A stretch of DNA of 64,000 bases from Psychrosphaera sp. B3R10 (GTDB taxonomy: Bacteria; Pseudomonadota; Gammaproteobacteria; Enterobacterales; Alteromonadaceae). The position numbers were made by a program, and so were the translations under genes. Of the stretch, positions 8,368 through 16,468 are shown in pieces. A model generated the notes under the pieces. That model did no database searches, was not told the origin of the DNA, and saw only the letters and a list, made by a program, of their open reading frames with translations. The DNA is taken from contig NZ_JAHKQH010000044.1 of the NCBI RefSeq assembly GCF_018861025.1, positions 160,718-224,717 on the forward strand. Reading direction: 5' to 3'. Each line of letters starts with the position of its first letter. Position 1 is the stretch's first letter.

Positions 8368-9373
8368 TTTTGCCTGGCCTTGGGTTTTTGCCCTATTAGT
8401 GTTGCCGTTTATCGCTCGATTATTTAAAGCCAAAAACGCCAGTGCCGACATGCCTCTTTATTTACCAACATTTGGTTTAGTCGCCGATTCTGTAAAGCCA
8501 ATTTCTCGTGGCGGATTTCCATGGTTCACATATCTAATTTGGATATTGTTAGTCTCCGCCGCCGCAAAACCTCAGTGGTTGGGTGACCCTATTACCATCC
8601 CACAGGAAGGCCGTGAAATGATGTTGGCGGTCGATTTATCTGGTTCTATGGATGAAAAAGACATGGTTATTGGTCGACAACAAGTTAACCGACTCACCAT
8701 GCTAAAATATGTGTTAAACGACTTTATTGAGCGACGAGTTGGTGACCGACTCGGTTTGATATTATTTGCCGACACAGCCTATGTTCAAACCCCTTTGACT
8801 TACGACCGTGCGACTGTAAAACAGCTATTAAATGAAGCCGTTTTAGGTTTAGTCGGCGAAAAAACCGCCATCGGTGACGCACTTGGATTAGCTGCAAAAC
8901 GATTTAATGAAAAAGGCGAATCCAACCGTATTCTTATTTTATTAACTGACGGTCAAAATACCGCTGGCAATATAGAGCCTTTAGAAGCCCTTGAGATTGC
9001 AAAAGAAGCTGGAGTGCGCGTTTATACCATAGGTATTGGCGCCGACGAAATGATGGTGCGTAGCATTTTTGGCACCCGCAAAGTTAATCCTTCTGCAGAC
9101 CTTGACGAAAACTTGTTAACTCAAATTGCCGAACAAACGGGTGGTAAATATTTCCGGGCTCGTGACACCGAAGAGTTACAAAAAATCTACGAACTATTGG
9201 ATGAACTTGAACCTGTAGAAGACGATCCGATCCAACTTAGGCCGCAGCAAGCCTTGTTCCATTTTCCGTTGGGATTGGCTTTGTTACTTTCATTTTTAAC
9301 CACATTGTTCCCTTTACTACAGCATTATTTAGCTAAATTGGGGATCAACAAAATTCGCGGGGAGGACCAATAA
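8360..9373 (+). CDS. batA: VWA-domain inner-membrane protein, BatA-like
   Basis: A 337-residue protein with an N-terminal hydrophobic helix, a second near 55-72, a central von Willebrand A domain, and a C-terminal helix (about 298-318). The MIDAS motif DLSGSMDEKD begins at Asp92; the conserved T of MIDAS (LTYDRATVK) and LLTDGQNTAGN are also present. The order aer-tolerance (Bat) MoxR, DUF58, DUF4381, BatA, BatB is widely conserved. Bat operons were named for aerotolerance in Bacteroides and are linked to envelope stress in other bacteria; the exact role here is unknown. It is followed immediately by the BatB-like gene. Confidence 0.92.
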   Translation: MFSFAWPWVFALLVLPFIARLFKAKNASADMPLYLPTFGLVADSVKPISRGGFPWFTYLIWILLVSAAAKPQWLGDPITIPQEGREMMLAVDLSGSMDEKDMVIGRQQVNRLTMLKYVLNDFIERRVGDRLGLILFADTAYVQTPLTYDRATVKQLLNEAVLGLVGEKTAIGDALGLAAKRFNEKGESNRILILLTDGQNTAGNIEPLEALEIAKEAGVRVYTIGIGADEMMVRSIFGTRKVNPSADLDENLLTQIAEQTGGKYFRARDTEELQKIYELLDELEPVEDDPIQLRPQQALFHFPLGLALLLSFLTTLFPLLQHYLAKLGINKIRGEDQ

Positions 9374-11362
9374 ATGGACGATTTTTTACAATTGAGTTTT
9401 AGTCAATTACATCAATTTCACTTTATCCGTCCGCAATGGTTGTGGTCAATTCTGTTGCTCGTTGCAGTATGGTTGTTACGCAATCAAATGAATAAACAAT
9501 CCCATTGGCGTAACGTACTACCGCCTCATTTGGCCCAGGTGTTACTAAACAGCTCGGAATCTCCAAAAAACAGTGCCCGACGAGGTAAAGTATTAATCGG
9601 CTTTTGGTTGATCGCGACGATAGCGATGGCAGGGCCTACGTGGCAAAAAATTGAAAAACCGGTATTTCAGGTTAAACGTGCGAGTGTCATCTTACTCGAC
9701 ATGTCACTTTCTATGCGATCCACCGATATCAAACCTAATAGACTGAGCCGTGCTCGATTTAAAGCAATTGATCTCGCTGAAGCGATAGGTGATGGCGAAG
9801 TGGCTCTCGTAGCCTACGCTGGTGACGCATTTACAATTTCTCCATTAACCCCTGACGCTCGCAATTTAACAGCATTAATTCCAAGCTTAACTCCGGAAAT
9901 TATGCCTGAACCTGGCAGTTACCCCTTGTTAGGTTTAGAACGTAGTGCTGAATTACTGGTCCAGGCAGGTTACCTTACCGGTGATATATTCTGGTTTACC
10001 GATGGAATCGACGACTTTGATCTTCAGCAAATACGGACCTTTGCGGCTAATACGGCATATCGAATTAACATTATCGCCTTAGGAACCAGCACAGGAGCTC
10101 CGATTAAACTCGCTGATGGCAGTTTACTAAAAGATGGAACAGGCAGCATTGTCATCCCTAAATTGGCAACGGCACCGCTAATCACAATCGCAGATATGAC
10201 CAACGGATTGTTTGTTACCACAACGGCAAATGACCGCGACATCAAAACGTTGGCGTCACTAACTGTAACCCCAAAAGAGGACCAAAACGGCGACTCAGAC
10301 GATCCTGATAAAAAGTTAACCGGCGATGACTGGCATGAATTTGGGCCCTATCTAGTATTACTAATCCTACCGTTTTTCGCTTCTAAGTTCCGTCGAGGTT
10401 CCGTGTTTTCTGCTTTGTTGGTCTTTGGTTTATTGGCTAACCCAAATCAAGTAACAGCAGACACTTTAAACCCCACCGAAAGCGACGTTTCTGGAGGGCT
10501 TGGGCAATCTAATAAAATTGATAGTGACGCTACGATTACGCTCCCGCCACCACGCCCTTGGTATGACACGCTTTTTAAAACCGCAGATAAACATGGTCAA
10601 GAAGCCTATAACGAAGAAAATTACTTACAGGCAACCACCGATTTTAAAGATCCACAATGGAAAGGCAGTGCGGCCTATAAAGCAGGAGATTATGAAACCG
10701 CTTTAAGTTATTTCTCTCAAGATGAATCGGCTAGCGGATGGTACAACCGCGGTAATACATTAGCGCAATTACAAAAAATTGACGAAGCGATTGAGGCGTA
10801 TGACAACACATTAAAAATACAGCCAAATCATCAACAGGCAAAAGAAAACAAAGCCCTGTTAGAGCAAATGAAGCAACAGCAAGAACAACAGGAACAACAA
10901 TCTGATCAACAACAAGATGGCGAGCAACAGCAATCTGATCAGCAACAACAGTCTGACGACCAACAGCAATCTGAAGGTGATAGCCAATCAGAGTCCGATT
11001 CTGAGAGTGAGCAAGGTCAGCAAAAAAATAGTCAACAATCGGAGCCGTCCGCCGAACCACAGGAGGATTCGCAAAGTGAACAGCAACAAGCTGAACAAAG
11101 TGAATCTGAACAAGAGCAACAAGAAGCTCAAGCGGCAGAAGCGCAGGAAAAACAACAGGGCGAAGAATCTGAACAAGAAGCGGCTATGACACCGTTAACC
11201 GCGGAGCAAATCGCGGAACAAGAACAGCAGCAAAAAATCGAACAATTATTACGAAAAGTATCTGACGATCCAGCTACCTTATTACGTAATAAGATGATCT
11301 TGGAAAATCGTAAACGACAGCAGTCTAACCGTGCACCTAAGGGAGCGAAAAAGTCGTGGTAA
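9374..11362 (+). CDS. batB: VWA and TPR protein, BatB/BatC-like fusion, with Gln/Ser/Glu-rich tail
   Basis: A 662-residue protein starting one base after batA ends. Helices lie near 22-38 and 72-88, a VWA domain has MIDAS DMSLS at Asp109, and another membrane segment is near 325-340 and 345-362. A periplasmic part follows with TPR repeats at about 400-495 (A-Y-N-E-E-N-Y-x-x-A, A-x-Y-K-A-G-D-Y-E-x-A-L-x-Y-F, W-Y-N-R-G-N-T-L-A). Residues 497-615 are a low-complexity Gln/Ser/Glu-rich stretch, then a short basic helix. It merges functions that are separate BatB and BatC proteins in Bacteroides. It overlaps batD by 7 bases. Confidence 0.9.
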   Translation: MDDFLQLSFSQLHQFHFIRPQWLWSILLLVAVWLLRNQMNKQSHWRNVLPPHLAQVLLNSSESPKNSARRGKVLIGFWLIATIAMAGPTWQKIEKPVFQVKRASVILLDMSLSMRSTDIKPNRLSRARFKAIDLAEAIGDGEVALVAYAGDAFTISPLTPDARNLTALIPSLTPEIMPEPGSYPLLGLERSAELLVQAGYLTGDIFWFTDGIDDFDLQQIRTFAANTAYRINIIALGTSTGAPIKLADGSLLKDGTGSIVIPKLATAPLITIADMTNGLFVTTTANDRDIKTLASLTVTPKEDQNGDSDDPDKKLTGDDWHEFGPYLVLLILPFFASKFRRGSVFSALLVFGLLANPNQVTADTLNPTESDVSGGLGQSNKIDSDATITLPPPRPWYDTLFKTADKHGQEAYNEENYLQATTDFKDPQWKGSAAYKAGDYETALSYFSQDESASGWYNRGNTLAQLQKIDEAIEAYDNTLKIQPNHQQAKENKALLEQMKQQQEQQEQQSDQQQDGEQQQSDQQQQSDDQQQSEGDSQSESDSESEQGQQKNSQQSEPSAEPQEDSQSEQQQAEQSESEQEQQEAQAAEAQEKQQGEESEQEAAMTPLTAEQIAEQEQQQKIEQLLRKVSDDPATLLRNKMILENRKRQQSNRAPKGAKKSW

Positions 11363-13053
11363 GTAAATCACTAAAACTCATATTGATAACCTCAATTTTA
11401 TTCATGTGGACAATGTATACCGAGGCGGCCACACAGTTATCAGCCAGCGTCGACCGTAATCCAGTAATGGAACGGGAAGCCTTTGTGTTAGAAATTGTGG
11501 CAAATGACTCCCTCGACAGCTCTGACCTAAACCTAAATCCGCTCGATAAAACCGACTTTATCGTTGGACGCACAGCAACGAGCAGTCAAACACAAATTGT
11601 TAATGGCAGCATTTCCAAAACGACAACTTGGACTGTGGTATTAACAGCCAAACAGGCCGGTGAATATGTTATTCCCGCCCTATCTGCTAATAATCTAAGC
11701 ACTAAACCTATTGCAATTAGTGTTATAAAAGCCAGTAAACAAACAGGCCAGAACAACGAACCTATTTTTCTTAAGAATAATATTGAATCCACCGAGCTTT
11801 ATTTACAACAAACTGTAAAGCTTGTGAGTCGATTGTATTTTTCTCCGAACGTCGAGCTGCAAAGCGGCAGTTTGACCGAACCTGTGCTTGAAGGCGCATT
11901 TATCAAGCAACAGGGAAAAGACAACGAGACCAGTGAAATAATAATGGGTGTTCGGTATCGCGTTATTGAACGAATATATACGGTCACCCCGCAGGCCAGC
12001 GGCCAATTTGTCATTAAATCGCCAGCATTTAATGGTGAAATAGCCACTGGTAACCGTCGTCGGTTCTTCTCGGGCTTTAGTCAAACCAAGCCCGTAACCG
12101 CTTTTGGCGAAGACATTTCAATCACAGTTAATCCTATTCCTGAGTCCTATACAGGAACTTGGCTGGCCAGTGAGTTAGTGCAATTAAACGAAGAATGGCA
12201 ACCAAACAACTCAACAATTGAAGTAGGTGAAGCCATAACTCGTACGTTCACGTTGACCGCTTTAAATGTCAATGAAGAACAGCTACCCACCGTTAATGGC
12301 ATATACCCAGATGCGTTTAAAGTTTATCCTGACCAATCTGAAGCCCACGAAGTTTTACGTCAAAATGCCTTAGTTGCACAACGCGTGAGTTCAGAAGCAA
12401 TTGTCGCAAATAAAGCCGGTACGTATACCCTACCTGAGATCAAGATCAGTTGGTTTAATACCAAAATGAAACGTCAGGAGTTTGCGATATTACCGGAAAA
12501 GCAAATTACCGTTGTTGCGGCCTCTGGGCAGTCCGAGCAATCTGGTGTTACTAACCTCTTACCTAACCAAATGGAAACGATTAACGCCGCTGAATGCAAA
12601 GCTGAAACTGGCCCCGCCGCGGAACTAACAGAGCCTAAATGGTATCAAAATACATCCTTTGCCGTTGTGGGCTGGTTATTATGGTTAATAACAGTAGCGC
12701 TTTGGTTGATAAATCGTACTCGCTCAGCATCGGTTGTATCCGCGGAAAAAACAGAGAAACGTTTTGATATATACCAACTGAAACAGGCTTGTAAAAACAA
12801 CGATCCTAAACTCGCCCGCATTAATTTATTGGCGTGGGCTCAGTATAAGTTTAGCGATGTTAGAACGCTCGACCAGTTGCATGACAAAGTCCCCGCTAAT
12901 CTGCAAAGGGAGATCCGTCGACTCAATCTGAGTCAGTATTCGACTGAACGAACAACTTGGCAAGGTGATGGCATGTGGAAGGCGATAGTGCAATTTGACG
13001 GCACGGTAACACAACAAAATACCGATAAAGAAGACCTGCCTCCTCTAAACTAA
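11356..13053 (+). CDS. batD: BatD-family protein
   Basis: A 565-residue BatD (oxygen tolerance) protein. A signal peptide (about 1-24, ending T-E-A-A) leads into beta-sandwich repeats with the family's typical opening (Q-L-S-A-S-V-D-R-N-P-V-x-x-x-E-x-F-x-L). One membrane helix is at about 436-455, followed by a cytoplasmic tail. The GTG start at 11356 overlaps batB; GGGAG lies 10 bases upstream. It is last in the operon and closed by a strong terminator. BatD is thought to sit at the periplasmic side of the MoxR-VWA complex. Confidence 0.9.
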   Translation: MVSKSLKLILITSILFMWTMYTEAATQLSASVDRNPVMEREAFVLEIVANDSLDSSDLNLNPLDKTDFIVGRTATSSQTQIVNGSISKTTTWTVVLTAKQAGEYVIPALSANNLSTKPIAISVIKASKQTGQNNEPIFLKNNIESTELYLQQTVKLVSRLYFSPNVELQSGSLTEPVLEGAFIKQQGKDNETSEIIMGVRYRVIERIYTVTPQASGQFVIKSPAFNGEIATGNRRRFFSGFSQTKPVTAFGEDISITVNPIPESYTGTWLASELVQLNEEWQPNNSTIEVGEAITRTFTLTALNVNEEQLPTVNGIYPDAFKVYPDQSEAHEVLRQNALVAQRVSSEAIVANKAGTYTLPEIKISWFNTKMKRQEFAILPEKQITVVAASGQSEQSGVTNLLPNQMETINAAECKAETGPAAELTEPKWYQNTSFAVVGWLLWLITVALWLINRTRSASVVSAEKTEKRFDIYQLKQACKNNDPKLARINLLAWAQYKFSDVRTLDQLHDKVPANLQREIRRLNLSQYSTERTTWQGDGMWKAIVQFDGTVTQQNTDKEDLPPLN

Positions 13054-13075
13054 CTCGGCTTATTTAGCGCATCAT

Positions 13076-13113
13076 AAAACGCTTAGTGACGAACGCCACT
13101 AAGCGTTTTTTTT
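13076..13113 (+). terminator. Intrinsic terminator after batD
   Basis: The stem CGCTTAGTG (13080-13088) / CACTAAGCG (13097-13105) has an 8-base loop and an 8-base T-run, 23 bases after the batD stop codon. It closes the moxR-bat operon. Confidence 0.9.
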
Positions 13114-13509
13114 ACGTCGAATTTATCTTCTTTAAACAATTATTTGATTCAAATTATTGCATTTTTTCACACTGACGGGGATTTGCTTGTATTAGACCTA
13201 TCTCCACAATGTATTGGTTATTAAACGAGAACGAATAGCTTTCAAACGACGTATCCACACCAGGCGCTTTAATACAATAATAATGGTTTCTCTATCACAG
13301 GAGATTACAACTAATCAGATATAACCACACTCATTCAGGAGCGTGGCAGGTATTTCATAAAGGAAAAAGGCGAACCTAATTTCCTCTATAAATTACTATT
13401 TATTGGCAGCAGATTAAGCGACTCAGGAGACAAAGCCGAACGGCTTATCTTAGGAAAATATGTGACTAATTTTACCGCCACCGTAGAGCTCTAAATTGAA
13501 ATTAAGACA
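13114..13509. other. Intergenic region without a recognisable gene
   Basis: About 400 bases lie between the convergent batD and GGDEF-EAL genes. All frames are broken by stops and I found no ORF with a ribosome site. The stretch from about 13320 to 13450 is somewhat richer in G+C than the flanks and has small inverted elements (for example AGCCG-AA-CGGCT, 13434-13445), which could mark a decayed gene or a structured RNA. Nothing is assigned. Confidence 0.5.
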
Positions 13510-16329
13510 CTAACTAGATTCAACTTGGCTTGGTGTTGTGTATTTCCAAACCCGTGCTTGAGTCGCTGGGATTGGCTTACTAAAGAAATACCCTTGAACT
13601 AAATAACATCCATTTTTTTCCAAAAAGTCGACTTGCGCTTGCGTCTCTGCCCCTTCAGCGATGACTTCTAACCCTAGCTTGTGAGCCATAGCGATTATCG
13701 CTCCGGTAATTTCGAGATCATTTACATCCTCTGGTATGTCTTTGATGAAAGACCTGTCTATTTTTAGCGTATCAACAGGGAAACGTTTTAAGTAGCTCAG
13801 CGAAGAATAACCTGTACCAAAATCATCGATTGAAATGGCAACACCCAATTCTTTAATCGCATTAAGTTGCCTAATTGCATCTTCAACATCCGACATGAGG
13901 TGTGACTCTGTGATCTCCAATTCAATACGTGACGGCGATACACCAGTTTCTTGTAAAATAGTTTTGAGTTCGCTAATACAATCACCAGACTCAAACTGAC
14001 AGGCACTTAAATTGATCGAAACAGGGACGTGAATATCATCACTTGCTGCAAACGTACACGCTTGACGCATAACCCAGCTGCCAATTTGCAGAATAAGAGA
14101 ACTTTGCTCGGCAATAGGAATAAATTTAGCTGGTGAGACAAACCCCAATTTATCGTTGCTCCATCTTAATAGAGCTTCAAAACCCACTAAATCTTTCGTT
14201 AAGCTATGTACTTTAGGCTGATAATACAACTCTAGTTCATCATTAAGAATTGCGAGTTTCAGAGCCGATTCTATTTCCTGACGCTCTTTTGCGGCTTCGT
14301 TTAGCTCTTTGGTATAGAAATGATAGGTATTTTTACCCGTAGCCTTAGCTTCATACATTGCCAAGTCAGCATGTTGCAATAAAGTTTCGGCGTCTTTAGT
14401 GTCTTTAGTTGAGAGTGTAATACCAATACTTGTGCCCGATACAACCTCTTCGCCGCGCAGTTCAAACGGACGGTTGGCTGCGGTTAAAATATCGTGGGCA
14501 ATATTTAGTGCATCTTGTTCGTTTCGGGCACCGCCCATAATAAGTGCAAATTCATCGCCGCCCATTCGCGCCAATACATCTTCATTTCGTAAATTTTTAT
14601 TCAGTCGATTCGCAATTTCTACTAACAGCAAGTCACCATTTTCATGACCATAAATATCATTTACGCGTTTGAAGTCATCAACGTCAAAGTAGAACAAGGC
14701 AAACTCATAACGACCACGTTTACTGATTTCCACAAGTTTCTCTAATTGAGCAATAAAAAACGTGCGATTCGCTAATCCAGTCAATTCATCGGTATACGCG
14801 AGTTTTTCTATTTTGTTTTGCGAGTCTTTGATAAACGATATGTCTTGCATCGACAATACGTATTTAGTGACATTACTATTTTCGTCCCGCATCGGCGTAA
14901 TCGTACTGTTCACCCAGACCTGTTGTCCGTTTGACTGTTCCTTCAAAACAAGCTCACCATGCCAGCTTTTCTTACGACGAATTTCATTTACTATTTGTTC
15001 TGAAATAAATGCCATATGCTCATGGATAAAACTGAAAAAACGACTACCTAATAAGGTTTCACGGTCACATTTAAGCATCGCGATTGCTTTGGAGTCGACA
15101 TAACTAATAGCAAAATCCAACTCAAGAATGATCACTGCGTTGTCTGAATAACTTACGGCTTGAGCCAAGGCTTTATTCGACTCAACTTCCTCTTTAAGTA
15201 ACGCAAGGTTCTTATTTTTGTCGTTTAATTTGTATTCGAATTTTTTTACCAATAACGTTAATTGTGAATGCAAATCCTCTATTTCACTTTCAATATGACC
15301 TTTGAAGTTAAGTTGCGGATTATTCAGGTCTACATTTGCTACAGCCTGTGCCGTCTGGGTCAGTTTTCTGGCTATAAACAATTTGCAGGAAAAATAAACC
15401 ACACTGCACAAAAGTGAAATATTAAAAGTAATCCAAATTAAGTATTTATAAAAGCGTTCATCCTCACCTTTTAAAATGCCTGTCTCATTTTGATAAGTGA
15501 CAATTGTCCAGTTAATAGAGTCAATTCTATTGCTAATGGCATAAACTTTTTTATTCCAATCAATGAATTCAGTTAAACTACCAAAAGGCCGTTTTGATTC
15601 AATATACGACTTGAGTGAGTCGCGAATGTATCCTGCACTTAAGTTATTGTTTTCCTGCCTAATCAAACGAGAGCCATAATCTGGGTGATATATCATTTTC
15701 AGTCGGCTGTCGTAAATGAAAAATTGCCCTATAGAGTTGTCATACATTAGTTCTAGTTTTTCAATTATTGGGTCGATATCTATTGCCCCGCCAAATACCC
15801 CAACAAACTCCCCCTTTTTATAGATCGGTACCGTGTAATAGACGACCCACATATCCAAAATGTCGTCTCTATAAACTTGTGACCACTGTCCTCTCCTTAT
15901 TATGGGATCACGGGCAATTCGATAAAAAAGATTGTTATCTAAATCAAGATCCGTAAGAATTTCCTGTTGCCAGGTTTTATTGCTGGAAAATACAGTGTGA
16001 TCCTCGCCTACATAATAAGTGAGTTCAACATTGGAGGTTAAAGCGGCTTCGATATTCTCCCAACTCTGATCATAGGAAGCTTTTTCCAACTGACTTTGAA
16101 ACACACTTGCTAAACTGTCGATATTTTTTCTTAGAAAGGAAAAGGCGTATTGAAGATCGATTTGTTGACGAATTGCCGCCTCATTTAGGGCTTGTTTGCC
16201 ATCGTTCAATGCTGTTTGGTGAATTTGTTTATTCAAATTCACTAAAAAATAACTGCCAAGCATAGCTGCGACTATCAGCACGATTAAGCTTATCTTGAAG
16301 GTCAGACTGCGAAACTTAAATAAACCCAC
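13510..16329 (-). CDS. Membrane sensor PAS-GGDEF-EAL protein (c-di-GMP turnover)
   Basis: A 939-residue protein. One N-terminal helix (about 10-30), a periplasmic Cache-like sensor region (about 35-290) and a second helix (about 295-318) are followed by a coiled linker and a PAS domain with PAC (about 385-505). GGDEF (about 510-680) has an intact R-M-G-G-D-E-F with an RxxD inhibitory site (RNED) five residues before. EAL (about 690-935) has intact EALLRW, ELEITES, DDFGTGYSS and AEGAET. Both diguanylate cyclase and phosphodiesterase motifs look complete, so the net activity cannot be read from the sequence. It is a lone gene facing the bat operon. Confidence 0.93.
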   Translation of the reverse strand: MGLFKFRSLTFKISLIVLIVAAMLGSYFLVNLNKQIHQTALNDGKQALNEAAIRQQIDLQYAFSFLRKNIDSLASVFQSQLEKASYDQSWENIEAALTSNVELTYYVGEDHTVFSSNKTWQQEILTDLDLDNNLFYRIARDPIIRRGQWSQVYRDDILDMWVVYYTVPIYKKGEFVGVFGGAIDIDPIIEKLELMYDNSIGQFFIYDSRLKMIYHPDYGSRLIRQENNNLSAGYIRDSLKSYIESKRPFGSLTEFIDWNKKVYAISNRIDSINWTIVTYQNETGILKGEDERFYKYLIWITFNISLLCSVVYFSCKLFIARKLTQTAQAVANVDLNNPQLNFKGHIESEIEDLHSQLTLLVKKFEYKLNDKNKNLALLKEEVESNKALAQAVSYSDNAVIILELDFAISYVDSKAIAMLKCDRETLLGSRFFSFIHEHMAFISEQIVNEIRRKKSWHGELVLKEQSNGQQVWVNSTITPMRDENSNVTKYVLSMQDISFIKDSQNKIEKLAYTDELTGLANRTFFIAQLEKLVEISKRGRYEFALFYFDVDDFKRVNDIYGHENGDLLLVEIANRLNKNLRNEDVLARMGGDEFALIMGGARNEQDALNIAHDILTAANRPFELRGEEVVSGTSIGITLSTKDTKDAETLLQHADLAMYEAKATGKNTYHFYTKELNEAAKERQEIESALKLAILNDELELYYQPKVHSLTKDLVGFEALLRWSNDKLGFVSPAKFIPIAEQSSLILQIGSWVMRQACTFAASDDIHVPVSINLSACQFESGDCISELKTILQETGVSPSRIELEITESHLMSDVEDAIRQLNAIKELGVAISIDDFGTGYSSLSYLKRFPVDTLKIDRSFIKDIPEDVNDLEITGAIIAMAHKLGLEVIAEGAETQAQVDFLEKNGCYLVQGYFFSKPIPATQARVWKYTTPSQVESS

Positions 16330-16468
16330 TAATACCCTTCCAAAAATTGAATTCGATTGATTATGCGCTAATTAGCCAATATATCAGACTAGCTAAACGA
16401 AATAGTATTAAATTTCCCAAATTTATCTGTCATGATGAGCCATAAATAAAAATACATAGGCCAAAACA

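Noticed and set aside
10731..11060. 109-codon minus-strand ORF
   Set aside because: It is antisense to the repetitive Gln/Ser/Glu-rich tail of the BatB-like gene, where codon repetition keeps other frames open.
13411..13450. GACTCAGGAGAC resembling a cobalamin-riboswitch B12 box, with AAAGCC recalling c-di-GMP riboswitches
   Set aside because: The rest of either aptamer is absent, spacing of the would-be conserved parts is wrong, and no plus-strand gene follows.
14762..15103. 113-codon plus-strand ORF inside the GGDEF-EAL gene
   Set aside because: Shadow frame with Cys/Ser-rich composition and no upstream ribosome site.
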